Assembly (NCBI GenBank): GCA_017456805.1
Contig: JAFTIQ010000047.1
Coordinates: 1 to 59,551 of the forward strand
Length of the DNA stretch: 59,551 bases
DNA from: Lentisphaeria bacterium
Lineage (GTDB): Bacteria > Verrucomicrobiota > Lentisphaeria > Victivallales > UBA1829
Direction of reading: 5' to 3'
The notes under the pieces were generated by a model. That model ran no database searches. It worked only from the letters and a program-made list of their open reading frames with translations, and was not told the origin of the DNA. This document shows, piece by piece, positions 42,390 through 51,589 of the stretch (position 1 is the first letter of the stretch; every line of letters begins with the position of its first letter). Position numbers and translations under genes: made by a program.

Positions 42390-43196
42390 ATGAATCTTTC
42401 CATCACTCATGCCGGAGTCTATACTTCTCCGGAAAAATATCAGCAGCACACCCCATGTGTTTTTCTGGGATTGAACCTTTCCGGATTGGAATATATGAAG
42501 GTTTATACTCCCGATGGGACGTTTCTTTCAGAGGTGAAAAATCAGAGTCTGATGCTGATTCCTCCGGATTTTTTTCTTGATTTTTCCTACACGCAACCGC
42601 GAAAAAATTACGTTGTCATGTGCCGGATCGATGGATTGAAATGGAACGCTCAAACACAGAAGATCGAAATGGATTTTAATGGACAGGTAATGGAACTGCC
42701 TCTTACGATTCCAATTCCTCTGATGCGCCGGGAACAGATCAGCGAACTTTTTCATCGGACAGAATTTTTGAGCCGGTCTGCGCTGCCGGCAGATACAAAA
42801 ACTGCCGAGCTGCTGATGTTTTCCATTCTTGCAGAATTTCTGGAACACTCCCGCCGGGATGCGGAACAAAACGTTCCGGAAGTGCTGATCCAACTGAAAA
42901 ATGCCATTGATTCCAACACTGCTTTCGATCGGACTCTTTCAGATTTGATGAAAGGAATCCCCGTTACCCCGATCCATCTGAGGCGGCTTTTTCTCAAATT
43001 TTACCGCACAACGCCCCAGGAATACCGTGCCAGGATCCGGTTTTCAGAAATCAGGCGATTGCTTACAGAAACGGATATGAGTTTGAAAGAAATTGCGGAT
43101 TCTGCCGGAATGAAAAACGTTACACATCTGTTCCTGTTTCTGAAAAAACAATGCGGAATGACGCCTTCAGAGCTGAGAAAAAAGCTGAAAATGTAA
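42390..43196 (+). CDS. AraC-family transcriptional regulator
   Basis: A 268-aa regulator. Residues 1-150 form a diverged sensor domain (MLIPPDFFLDFSY resembles the cupin edge strands). Residues 170-265 hold the paired HTH: LMKGIPVTPIHLRRLFLKFY, then SLKEIADSAGMKNVTHLFLF and CGMTPSELR. It is divergent from the Gfo/Idh/MocA oxidoreductase, which it probably regulates. The ribosome-binding site is A-rich and weak. Confidence 0.87.
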   Translation: MNLSITHAGVYTSPEKYQQHTPCVFLGLNLSGLEYMKVYTPDGTFLSEVKNQSLMLIPPDFFLDFSYTQPRKNYVVMCRIDGLKWNAQTQKIEMDFNGQVMELPLTIPIPLMRREQISELFHRTEFLSRSALPADTKTAELLMFSILAEFLEHSRRDAEQNVPEVLIQLKNAIDSNTAFDRTLSDLMKGIPVTPIHLRRLFLKFYRTTPQEYRARIRFSEIRRLLTETDMSLKEIADSAGMKNVTHLFLFLKKQCGMTPSELRKKLKM

Positions 43197-43246
43197 TAAA
43201 AACAGAAAAATTCATAAAAAAATATCGTATAAAATCAATCTTCCGT

Positions 43247-43275
43247 TTGCGAAATACACAAAATGAGTGTAAATT
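43247..43275 (+). promoter_or_regulatory. Promoter of the fmt-rng-exporter run
   Basis: TTGCGA (43247-43252) and TAAATT (43270-43275) are 17 bp apart, about 38 bp before the fmt GTG start. It lies beyond the AraC stop, so fmt has its own promoter. Confidence 0.6.
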
Positions 43276-43312
43276 ACCCGAGAAGCTGAACTATTTTTTT
43301 GCGGAGAAAAAC

Positions 43313-44299
43313 GTGAGTATAAGAAAACGTAAGATCAAAGTATATTTTCTCGGATCCGGGGAATTTGCCGTTCCTTTTCTTGATGTGCTTGCGAACTGCA
43401 ATACCGTGGAGCTGATTGGAGTTGGAACCCAGCCGGACAGACCGTTCGGCAGACGCAGACAGCTTCGGCCGACGCCTGTCGGGATCTATTGCGGAAGCCG
43501 CAATATCAACTGCGAACGAATCGAATCGGTCAGCTCAGACGAATTTTATGCAAGAATGCTCGGATTGCAGCCGGATCTGCTGGTAGTTGTCTCATTCGGA
43601 CAGATCCTGCGGGAACGGATCCTTGAATTTCCCCGGCTGGGCTGTTTGAACGTTCACTCCTCCCTTCTTCCGAAATATCGCGGAGCCTCGCCCATCACCT
43701 CCATGATTCTGGGCGGAGACAAGATCGGCGGTGTTACCTTCATGCAAATGGACAAGGGGTTGGATACCGGACCGGTCTTTGATGTTTTTGAAACGGAACT
43801 TGGAGATCACTTTACAACGCAGTCGCTGGAAAAGTTCCTCTCAGAAGAATCTGCGCTGATGCTTCCGGAACTGATTTCCCGGATCGCCGGAGGATTGGAA
43901 CCGACCCCCCAGGATCATGCGAAGGCTTGCGTGACAAAAAAGATCAAAAAGTCTGACGGGTCGATTGTATGGAGCGAAGATTCTGCCACAGTTCTCCGAA
44001 AGATCCGCGCCTATTATCCCTGGCCCGGTTCCACCTTCCGGGTTTCTAACAAGGGAGGAACCATGTCGATCAAAATCACGGAGGCGCGTCTTGCAGAGGG
44101 ATCCGGGGAACCGGGACATTCTCTGGATCTCGGAAAAAGCTGGATCATAGCCTGCGGTTCAGGGGCGATTGAAATTCTGAAACTTATCCCTGAAGGATCC
44201 CGGGAAATGAATGCCGGGGATTATCTTCGCGGCTTTGGCGGAAAGACCGAACATTTGGAAATCGTGCTTGATGGTCCTCCCGCAGCCGGAACAATTTAA
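43313..44299 (+). CDS. fmt: Methionyl-tRNA formyltransferase
   Basis: A 328-aa enzyme formylating initiator Met-tRNA. The frame is open for 54 codons further upstream, but GCGGAG 6 bp before the GTG at 43313, and the promoter at 43247, point to this start (VSIRKRKIKVYFLGSGEFA). The formyltransferase core has LNVHSSLLPKYRGASPI (catalytic Asn and His) and MDKGLDTGPV (catalytic Asp). The C-terminal RNA-binding domain carries KIRAYYPWPGST. The stop is 20 bp before rng. Confidence 0.93.
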   Translation: MSIRKRKIKVYFLGSGEFAVPFLDVLANCNTVELIGVGTQPDRPFGRRRQLRPTPVGIYCGSRNINCERIESVSSDEFYARMLGLQPDLLVVVSFGQILRERILEFPRLGCLNVHSSLLPKYRGASPITSMILGGDKIGGVTFMQMDKGLDTGPVFDVFETELGDHFTTQSLEKFLSEESALMLPELISRIAGGLEPTPQDHAKACVTKKIKKSDGSIVWSEDSATVLRKIRAYYPWPGSTFRVSNKGGTMSIKITEARLAEGSGEPGHSLDLGKSWIIACGSGAIEILKLIPEGSREMNAGDYLRGFGGKTEHLEIVLDGPPAAGTI

Positions 44300-44319
44300 C
44301 CAAACTTTTACAAACTCGA

Positions 44320-45978
44320 ATGAAACTCAAATCAAAAACTCAAATCATCATCAACTGCGAAGAACTCGAAACAAGATTTGCAATGCTGCAGGATGGTGTT
44401 CTGGAAGAATATGAAATCCAGCGGCTCGATGAGGATGAGCTCGTCCCCGGATCAATCTATCTCGGAAAAATCGTTCACTTGGAACCGAAACTGGAAGCGG
44501 CGTTCGTTGATATCGGCGCAAAGAAAAATGCTTTCCTGCATTATAAGGATATGCTCCCGGCTTCCTATGATATGCTTGATGATATCCGAAACATGGAAGA
44601 TGCCGCGGCAGAAAGCAAAGGCAGAAAAAAGGGACGGATCCTGGATAAACTTGCAGACAAGATCCGCGGTTTGATCGGGACAGGAAGCAAGTCCAGAAGA
44701 TTGAAGGAATTCGAAACGAAACTCCACAGCGGCAAGATCACGGTCGCGGATATTCCCAAAATGTTCCCGGAAGGAAGCGAACTCCTCGTTCAAATCCAGA
44801 AGGGCCCCATCGGAACAAAGGGTGCACGGGTCACAACAAACATCACCATCCCGGGAAGATATCTCGTCCTGCTGCCTTATTCCAACCACATCGGTCTTTC
44901 CTCAAAAATTGATGAAAAGAAGGAACGCAGCCGGCTCCGGAAAATTCTCATGGAACTGGAAATCCCGGAAGGAATGGGGTTGATCTGCCGAACCATCGGC
45001 GAAGGCAGAAAAGCTGCGGCGTTTGACCGGGATCTTGCAATGCTTCTGAATATCTGGCATCAGGCAGACAGTTCGCTGGATACCTGCAGCGCGCCGGCTC
45101 TGGTTTATAAGGAATTTGATCTTCTGGAGCGGACCGTCCGGGATTTTCTTTCCGATGATATTGACGAAATCGTTGTGGATACCCAGGAGGCAGCTGACAC
45201 CCTGCGGCAGATGTTTGAAAAATTTGCAGGAAAAGATTATGCAACGAAAATCAAGGTGCATAACCGGTCCATTCCGATTTTTGAACATTATAATATTGCG
45301 GATCAGGTGGCAAATATTTTCCATCGGATCGCGCCGCTGCCCAGCGGGGGGTATCTCTGTATCGATGAAACAGAGGCATTGGTCGCCATTGATGTGAACT
45401 CTGGGAAGAACAAAAAAGGAAAAGATCAGCCGGAAGTCATTCTGAGAACCAATCTGGAAGCGGCAAAGGAAATCGCAAGACAGGCAAGACTCCGGGATAT
45501 CGGAGGGCTGATCGTCATTGACTTCATTGATATGAAAACCCAGACTGACAGGGATGCGGTTTTCCATGCGATGAAAACATACGTTGAAAATGACCGGGCG
45601 AAGACGAAGCTTCTGCCCATCAGCAGATTCGGATTGATGGAAGTCACCAGACAGCGGGAACATGAAAGTATTCAGGATGTGATTTACGATCCGTGTCCCT
45701 ACTGTTCCGGTTCCGGCAGAGTCAAATCTCCGGTCAGTATGAGTGTGGAAATCCAGCGGAAACTGAAAGAAATCCTGAAACGGAAACGCAAAACGAAGCA
45801 TCTCTCTTTGCGCGTGATCATGAACCCGACTGTTCTGGCACGGCTCAAAAATGAGGATGCGGATCTTCTGAAGGATCTGGAAGAAAGTTACGGAAAAGAT
45901 CTCTCGTTCCGGGCGGATCCTTCCCTGCATATCGAACAGTTCAAACTCATTGATCCTGATACCGGCGTGGAATATTGA
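44320..45978 (+). CDS. rng: Ribonuclease E/G family endoribonuclease
   Basis: A 552-aa RNase E/G. The S1 domain contains GSIYLGKIVHLEPKLEAAF and VDIGAKKNAFLH, interrupted by a lysine/arginine-rich insertion (about 95-135, ESKGRKKGRILDKLADKIRG). The DNase-I-like catalytic part has AIDVNSGKN near 356 and IDFIDM near 400, giving the two magnesium-binding aspartates, and CPYCSGSG near 458, the zinc link. There is no long RNase E-type C-terminal scaffold, so it is closer to RNase G in size. It follows fmt by 20 bp and precedes the ABC exporter by 18 bp. Confidence 0.92.
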   Translation: MKLKSKTQIIINCEELETRFAMLQDGVLEEYEIQRLDEDELVPGSIYLGKIVHLEPKLEAAFVDIGAKKNAFLHYKDMLPASYDMLDDIRNMEDAAAESKGRKKGRILDKLADKIRGLIGTGSKSRRLKEFETKLHSGKITVADIPKMFPEGSELLVQIQKGPIGTKGARVTTNITIPGRYLVLLPYSNHIGLSSKIDEKKERSRLRKILMELEIPEGMGLICRTIGEGRKAAAFDRDLAMLLNIWHQADSSLDTCSAPALVYKEFDLLERTVRDFLSDDIDEIVVDTQEAADTLRQMFEKFAGKDYATKIKVHNRSIPIFEHYNIADQVANIFHRIAPLPSGGYLCIDETEALVAIDVNSGKNKKGKDQPEVILRTNLEAAKEIARQARLRDIGGLIVIDFIDMKTQTDRDAVFHAMKTYVENDRAKTKLLPISRFGLMEVTRQREHESIQDVIYDPCPYCSGSGRVKSPVSMSVEIQRKLKEILKRKRKTKHLSLRVIMNPTVLARLKNEDADLLKDLEESYGKDLSFRADPSLHIEQFKLIDPDTGVEY

Positions 45979-45996
45979 TCATGGCGGAGTTGACCA

Positions 45997-47721
45997 ATGG
46001 AACTCTGTAAAAAATTTATCCACTACTACCGTCCATACCGCTGGCTCTTTCTGGCGGATATGATTTGTGTTATCATTGCTTCGGCGATTGACCTTCTGTT
46101 CCCTCAGCTGCTGAATCTTCTCACGAAAGATGTCTTTCAGCGGGGGAGCGCGGAGATCATGCGGGTAATCCTGTGGGTCGGGCTCGGATTGCTGATGCTT
46201 TATCTGATCCGTTATTTCTGTATGTACTTCATCACCAGCTGGGGGCATGTGATGGGGGCGCGGATGGAAGCGGATATGCGGAGCGATCTCTTCACCCATT
46301 ACCAGAGACTTTCGTTTTCTTATTATGATAAAAACAACACCGGGGAAATGATGTCCCGGATCGTCTCCGACCTGTTTGATATCACCGAATTGTGTCATCA
46401 CGGCCCGGAAATGCTTCTGATCTCCGGGATCAAAATCATCGGATCCTTTGCCATTCTTCTGACCATCAACTGGAAAATGACCCTGATCCTGCTTGCAGTC
46501 ACCCTTTGCATGGTGATTTTCACGGCATTCCAAAACCGGAAAATGCGATCCGTCTTTGCTGACAACCGGAAGAAGATTGCTGTTGTCAACGCCCGGATCC
46601 AGGATTCCCTGAGCGGGATCCGCGTGGTGAAATCCTTTGCCAATGAGAACATGGAGATCCGGAAGTTTGAAGGAACGAATCAGGATTTTCTGAACTCCAA
46701 AAAATCCAGCTATAAAGTAATGGGAATCTTCCATGCAACCAATCATTTCATGCAGGGGATCCTTTATATTGCGATCCTTGTGAGCGGCGGATATTTTATT
46801 GCTCAAGAGACCCTTGATCCGACGGAACTTGCAGTTTATGCGCTGTATATCGGCTTGTTTCTCGGGCCCGTGGATATGCTGCTCCATTTTACAGAAATGT
46901 TCCAACGGGGCTTTTCCGGTTTTCGCAGGTTCACGGAAATTCTGGCACAAATCCCGGAGATCCGGGACAATCCCGGAGCAAAAGAGCTTCCGCCCACGAA
47001 AGGGCATGTGGTTTATCAGAATGTGGGATTCTCCTATGAACAGGGCAAAGAGGTGCTGCAAGATATCTCCTTTGAGATCAAACCCGGAACGACCATTGCT
47101 CTTGCCGGAGCTTCCGGCGGCGGAAAAAGCACCATTTGCAGTCTGCTCTCACGGTTCTATGATGTGAAATCAGGCGCCATTATGATCGATGGAATCGATA
47201 TCCGGAATGTCAAACTGGAAAGTCTGCGGAAACAAATCGGAATCGTACAGCAGGATGTCTATATCTTCAACGGAACAGTCCGGGAAAATATTCTTTACGG
47301 AAAACCGGATGCAACCGAGGAAGAGCTGATCGAAGCGGCAAAGAAAGCAAATATCCATGATTTCATTCTGTCATTGCCGGATGGATATGATTCTGAACTT
47401 GGAGAACGGGGTGTCCGGCTCTCCGGCGGACAGAAACAGAGACTCTCCATCGCCCGGGTCTTCCTGAAAAATCCGCCCATCCTGATCCTTGATGAAGCAA
47501 CAAGTGCATTGGATAATGAAAGCGAACGGAGAATTCAGGCGTCTATTACGGATCTTTCCAGAGGCAGAACCGTTCTGGTTATCGCCCACCGTCTTTCCAC
47601 GATCCGGCACGCTGATGAAATTATTATGATCGAAGAAGGAAAAATCGCAGAACGGGGAACCCATGACTCCCTGCTCGCTAAAAACGGAATTTATGCGAAA
47701 TATCATGCATTGACCGACTGA
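45997..47721 (+). CDS. MsbA-like ABC exporter (fused permease-ATPase)
   Basis: A 574-aa half-transporter. About 1-310 is a six-helix membrane domain of the type 1 exporter fold (MICVIIASAIDLLFPQLL, VILWVGLGLLMLYLI). The ATPase domain has Walker A GASGGGKS near 371, a QQDVYIFNGTVRENI Q-loop block, signature LSGGQKQR and Walker B ILILDEATSALD. Homodimers of this type move lipids, lipid A precursors or drugs. Downstream are two tandem paralogous membrane proteins and a small secreted protein, probably co-transcribed; they may be part of the same envelope pathway (inference). Confidence 0.9.
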   Translation: MELCKKFIHYYRPYRWLFLADMICVIIASAIDLLFPQLLNLLTKDVFQRGSAEIMRVILWVGLGLLMLYLIRYFCMYFITSWGHVMGARMEADMRSDLFTHYQRLSFSYYDKNNTGEMMSRIVSDLFDITELCHHGPEMLLISGIKIIGSFAILLTINWKMTLILLAVTLCMVIFTAFQNRKMRSVFADNRKKIAVVNARIQDSLSGIRVVKSFANENMEIRKFEGTNQDFLNSKKSSYKVMGIFHATNHFMQGILYIAILVSGGYFIAQETLDPTELAVYALYIGLFLGPVDMLLHFTEMFQRGFSGFRRFTEILAQIPEIRDNPGAKELPPTKGHVVYQNVGFSYEQGKEVLQDISFEIKPGTTIALAGASGGGKSTICSLLSRFYDVKSGAIMIDGIDIRNVKLESLRKQIGIVQQDVYIFNGTVRENILYGKPDATEEELIEAAKKANIHDFILSLPDGYDSELGERGVRLSGGQKQRLSIARVFLKNPPILILDEATSALDNESERRIQASITDLSRGRTVLVIAHRLSTIRHADEIIMIEEGKIAERGTHDSLLAKNGIYAKYHALTD

Positions 47722-47731
47722 GGAGGAAAAA

Positions 47732-49342
47732 ATGTCAGCCCGTAGAAAAATTATTTTTATTGTCTGTACGTTATTGTTTCTGATCATTGCCGGATTCCGG
47801 TCCATCAACCTGCGTGCCCTCTTTGTGATTCCCCCGGAAGCCCTTCCCATTGAGCAGTTGGAAAAAGTCATCAATTCCCGGGAAGGGAAAAATTTTATCT
47901 GGGCTCCGGTTTTCGAAAATGCCCGGGGAATGGATCTTCTTTTCCTTCAGACAAATGTTGGGATATTTGAGGTTCGGGATGAAGGGGAAAACTACAAAAA
48001 ACTTTATGAATCCGATCCTGAAAATCTGCTTTACTGCACCAATTATGCGCTTTATCTCTCAGGGAAAAATTCTCCTGAATTCCAATCTGTTGCAGAACAA
48101 TGGAAAAAACTGGATCCCGATAACGCCCTGCCCTGTTTTCTGATTGCTTTAAAAGAGTTCAGAAGCGGAATCAAAGAGGAACTGCAGAACAATAATTTCG
48201 TCTTTCATATTTCCGACCAGAATGCAGTAAACCGGGGATTGCAGGAATATCAGAAAGGATTGCAGAAACAATATGCTTCTGCCCATGTCTACCGCAATAT
48301 CATGAAAAAACGGCAGTTGGCAAACCTGAAATGTGATCCGCTGGGGGAAATCCAAAGAGTTTCTCTTGATGCCAGCTGCATTCAGCTTTCCCTCCTCAAC
48401 GCAGAACGACTGCTTGCCAGATATCTTGCATTCCTTGCGGAAAAATGTGCATCAGATGGCAAGAAAACAGATGCGGAAACGCTCCTTCGTTCCGGAGAAC
48501 AATATCTCAGACTGCGGCTGAAAGAAGAAAATCCGCCCTTCATCAATATTCTTGTCTATGTTGCAATCAGCAGAGTCTGGGCAGATACCGTTCAGAAAAC
48601 CGGATTTTCTGCCCAAATTCCCAGCTATGATCAGATCTGTGCCAACCATTTGCATTGGAAAACCCAACCGGTTCCCGGACAGGATCTGCTGGAAAGACAC
48701 GGTGGATTCTATATTCAACAGCTTGTTCCTGCGCTCCGGAAAGAAATTGCAAAAGAGGATTTGAAACCGGAACGGATGACGGCGTATTTGATTGCCGACG
48801 AATTCGGAATGGCGGCACTTTATCTTCAAATGCTGGTTCTGCTGATGCTGCTTGCCTTGATCTCTCTGATTTTTTACTTGAGAAAACGCGCCCCTCGATG
48901 GATCGAACTGCCGCGGAATTCTTATCTCAAACTGCTCCTGATCGGGATCATTCTTCCGGTGGCAGTTTTTCTGATCTGGACTCATTTTGATGTACTCAGC
49001 GGAAGAGATTTGAACTTTGCAAACAATAAAATGCTGCTCTCGCTGACGGCGAAATATCTGGTCTTTTTCATGCCGCTGTTCTTCGGCGTTCTCGCCTGCG
49101 TGGAACTGGTCAAAAAAGCCAAGGCAAAACCTGTTGACTGTATTTGGAATCTGATTTTCCTGTTCTCCATGTTTCTGGCGGTTTCCTCACTCATTCTGCG
49201 GCCGGCACTGGATTTGAAAATCCGGTATTATACCAAAAATGATCCGCTGATCCATACGGAAAAAGCCTATTGTGAGCTGGAAAACAAAGCCGTTGCCGAA
49301 TATGCAGCAAAACTGAACAGAATTCTGGGAGAAACCAAATGA
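47732..49342 (+). CDS. Membrane protein of unknown function (tandem paralogue 1)
   Basis: A 536-aa protein. One N-terminal hydrophobic helix (about 6-24), a large extracytoplasmic helical domain with TPR-like blocks (LYESDPENLLYCTNYALYL, WKKLDPDNALPCFL, GLQEYQKGLQKQYASAHVY), and four C-terminal membrane helices (about 355-380, 398-415, 443-462, 473-492). GRDLNF lies between the second and third of these. It shares its layout and many blocks with the next gene product, showing a tandem duplication. GAGGAGG precedes the ATG. It follows the exporter by 10 bp, and its stop overlaps the next start by 4 bp. I do not recognise the family. Confidence 0.8.
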   Translation: MSARRKIIFIVCTLLFLIIAGFRSINLRALFVIPPEALPIEQLEKVINSREGKNFIWAPVFENARGMDLLFLQTNVGIFEVRDEGENYKKLYESDPENLLYCTNYALYLSGKNSPEFQSVAEQWKKLDPDNALPCFLIALKEFRSGIKEELQNNNFVFHISDQNAVNRGLQEYQKGLQKQYASAHVYRNIMKKRQLANLKCDPLGEIQRVSLDASCIQLSLLNAERLLARYLAFLAEKCASDGKKTDAETLLRSGEQYLRLRLKEENPPFINILVYVAISRVWADTVQKTGFSAQIPSYDQICANHLHWKTQPVPGQDLLERHGGFYIQQLVPALRKEIAKEDLKPERMTAYLIADEFGMAALYLQMLVLLMLLALISLIFYLRKRAPRWIELPRNSYLKLLLIGIILPVAVFLIWTHFDVLSGRDLNFANNKMLLSLTAKYLVFFMPLFFGVLACVELVKKAKAKPVDCIWNLIFLFSMFLAVSSLILRPALDLKIRYYTKNDPLIHTEKAYCELENKAVAEYAAKLNRILGETK

Positions 49343-50997
49343 AAAATGATACCTGTCCAGCTTTGCAGAAGCTCTCGGTGGCGTTGGTTCTGATCGCTCT
49401 TTTCGGAGCATCATTTTTCCTCTGCTTCCGTGCAGATATCTGTTCCACGGCTCCGGTTTTCGGGAAATTGAACGATGAGGATTTCGGATTTGCCTCGACC
49501 TTTCTGAATGACCGGAATGATCCCTATTCGCTGGATCATCTGACCCCGATTGAACAAAAATTTGTCAAGGGATCCGGCGATTTGGATGAGCTTCAACATG
49601 CCCGGGAGCTTTATGAATCCGATCCCGAAAATATTCTGTTTGTCTCCCTTTATGCGGAAATGCTGATAAGAGAGTTTGATTCAGATTCGGAAAAAAAGCC
49701 GGAGCTGAAACTCATCCGGGAAATTTTCGATCACTGGAAAAAACTGGATCCCGATAACGCAATGCCCTGGTTCCTGATGGCTCACGCTGAATTTTTGACC
49801 GGTTACAAAATGGAAATCGATGATCAGGGAGAAAAAACGGTTTATAATTATACCGTTCTCGATTCAAAAGCCGTGGAACGGGGAATCCTGGAATACCGGA
49901 CCGGTTTGACAAAAAAATATGCAAAAGCCTATGCTGCCGCACGGCATAAAGAACGGCTGAGACTTGCGAACTATCCCAATACGCCCTTTGGCGTAATCAA
50001 AAAAATAGAGGTTTCCGCCGCCACTCTTCTGCCGTATCTGAGTTCAGAACGGGATCTCATCCGGACAATTGCTCATTACACTAAAGAGCTTCATGCAAAA
50101 GGAAACGTTCAGGAGGCTGCCGAACTGCTCGCTTCCGGAAGGACTTATCTTCTGCTGAGAATGGAAGAAAAAGAAACCTATTTGATCTCCGTTCTTGTCC
50201 ATATTGCAATCAACACCATCTGGCTTGAAACTGCAAAAGAATTGGAAAATAAGGAATATATTTCCGTTTATGCCCCCGTAACGGAACGTTTTGAGGCATG
50301 GAAAAAGATGCCTGACCCAAATCAGGAAACCATAGTGCGTCACGGCGGAATCCTTGCTGCCATCCTTTGTCCGGCGCTGAAAGAGAAAATCGATCCGGAA
50401 CTGCTGACACCGGAACGGATGGTCAATTATATTCTGATCGATCAGCTTAATCTGATTTTCCTTTTTCATTTTGTGATCCTGATTTCTGTGATCCTGCTTC
50501 TGATCGGGCTGATCGGGTTGTGTTTCAAACGTTATCCGGATTGGAATCTCCCGGGCAGTTCCTGTATCAGAATCTATCTTTTCGGCTTGATCCTCCCCCT
50601 TCTGATCCACCTTGTCTATATCCATATTGATTGTCTGAGCGGACGGGATATGAGCCCTTCATGGGATCCATTGAGAACAGCCCTTCCCTGCCTCTACATT
50701 CTGTTCATTCTCCCGATCTGGTTTTTCATTGCCGCTGTAATAGAACTGAAAGTCAGGCTTAAAAAGAGATTTTTCCCCATTATTTGGACTCTGCTTGCTC
50801 TTTTTGCCGGATTTATGTTCATGACCTCAGCCATTCTTTCGCCGGTTTACAGAGCAGAGGTCAACTATTATGTGGAACAGGACGAACTGTGCAATACAGA
50901 GGAAGGATTCACCTCGCTGGAATCAGCTGTTGCAAAAAAATTCTACCGGGATATGTATGAAGATCTCAACCGGATAAAAAAAGGTGTTCCGAAATGA
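49339..50997 (+). CDS. Membrane protein of unknown function (tandem paralogue 2)
   Basis: A 552-aa paralogue of the preceding gene product: LYESDPENILFVSLYAEML, WKKLDPDNAMPWFLM, GILEYRTGLTKKYAKAYA, RHGG, LTPERMVNYIL and DCLSGRDM align block by block. One N-terminal helix (about 12-30), a helical extracytoplasmic region and four C-terminal membrane helices. It overlaps both neighbours by 4 bp (ATGA at each end), so the two paralogues and the following small secreted protein are translationally coupled. Unknown function. Confidence 0.8.
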   Translation: MKNDTCPALQKLSVALVLIALFGASFFLCFRADICSTAPVFGKLNDEDFGFASTFLNDRNDPYSLDHLTPIEQKFVKGSGDLDELQHARELYESDPENILFVSLYAEMLIREFDSDSEKKPELKLIREIFDHWKKLDPDNAMPWFLMAHAEFLTGYKMEIDDQGEKTVYNYTVLDSKAVERGILEYRTGLTKKYAKAYAAARHKERLRLANYPNTPFGVIKKIEVSAATLLPYLSSERDLIRTIAHYTKELHAKGNVQEAAELLASGRTYLLLRMEEKETYLISVLVHIAINTIWLETAKELENKEYISVYAPVTERFEAWKKMPDPNQETIVRHGGILAAILCPALKEKIDPELLTPERMVNYILIDQLNLIFLFHFVILISVILLLIGLIGLCFKRYPDWNLPGSSCIRIYLFGLILPLLIHLVYIHIDCLSGRDMSPSWDPLRTALPCLYILFILPIWFFIAAVIELKVRLKKRFFPIIWTLLALFAGFMFMTSAILSPVYRAEVNYYVEQDELCNTEEGFTSLESAVAKKFYRDMYEDLNRIKKGVPK

Positions 50998-51485
50998 TAA
51001 AAAAATCAGTAATATTCTATCTTTTGATAACAGCAGCCCTGATTTTTGCACAGACGAGAAAAGATCTGATCGTTACAATTCTGCCTGTAACCGGGGTAAA
51101 AAATGCATGTCTTCTGTTTTGTACGGAAGAGGAACATTCAGAAGCGCGCAGCACAAGTTCTGTATTCACCACCCGGCTGCCAACGATTCCCTTGCGGTTC
51201 GGGAAATGGGAAGAAGCGATTTATACGATCCCCGGTCCCCGCGCACCGATGCAGTCAGTTCATTTGAAAGACCGGATCACATTTACTTATCCCATTGCCG
51301 GGATCAGCCGGAAAGCTCATATCGTCCCGGATCCGGAACAGAAAGGGGAATTCATTTTAACCCTTTACTGGTACAAAGGTTCCATTGACCGGATGGGAAA
51401 AGTGACCTCATACCGGATTTGGACCATTGTCAATCTCAAAATGGGGATCCCGGTTAAAATCGGTTCTATGGAGCTTGGACAATAA
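50994..51485 (+). CDS. Small secreted protein of unknown function
   Basis: A 163-aa protein with a signal peptide (about 1-20, LLITAALIFAQT). The mature part is rich in beta strands (DLIVTILPVTG, DRITFTYPIAGISRKAHIV, GEFILTLYWYKGSIDR, SYRIWTIVNL). No recognised motif. Last gene of the run, overlapping the second paralogue by 4 bp and followed by a bidirectional terminator. Confidence 0.72.
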   Translation: MIKKSVIFYLLITAALIFAQTRKDLIVTILPVTGVKNACLLFCTEEEHSEARSTSSVFTTRLPTIPLRFGKWEEAIYTIPGPRAPMQSVHLKDRITFTYPIAGISRKAHIVPDPEQKGEFILTLYWYKGSIDRMGKVTSYRIWTIVNLKMGIPVKIGSMELGQ

Positions 51486-51530
51486 ACAGTTATACAAAGA
51501 TTGGGGAAGTCGAAAAGATTCTGCCCCATA

Positions 51531-51578
51531 AAAAAACGGGCGTACTCCATTTTCAGAAGTTCCGCCCGTTTCTTTTTT
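51531..51578. terminator. Bidirectional intrinsic terminator
   Basis: AAAACGGGCG (51533-51542) pairs with CGCCCGTTT (51563-51571). A T-rich run follows on each strand. It lies between the convergent ends of the exporter run (plus) and the putative glycosidase (minus). Confidence 0.88.
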
Positions 51579-51589
51579 GTTCAGCGATC

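Noticed and set aside
43151..43312. Longer N-terminus for the formyltransferase
   Set aside because: The extra 54 codons overlap the AraC gene and the fmt promoter. The residues are not formyltransferase-like, and a GTG with a good ribosome-binding site lies at 43313.
45979..47061. 360-codon open frame on the minus strand
   Set aside because: Antisense to the membrane domain of the ABC exporter; His- and Asp-rich composition typical of a reversed membrane gene.
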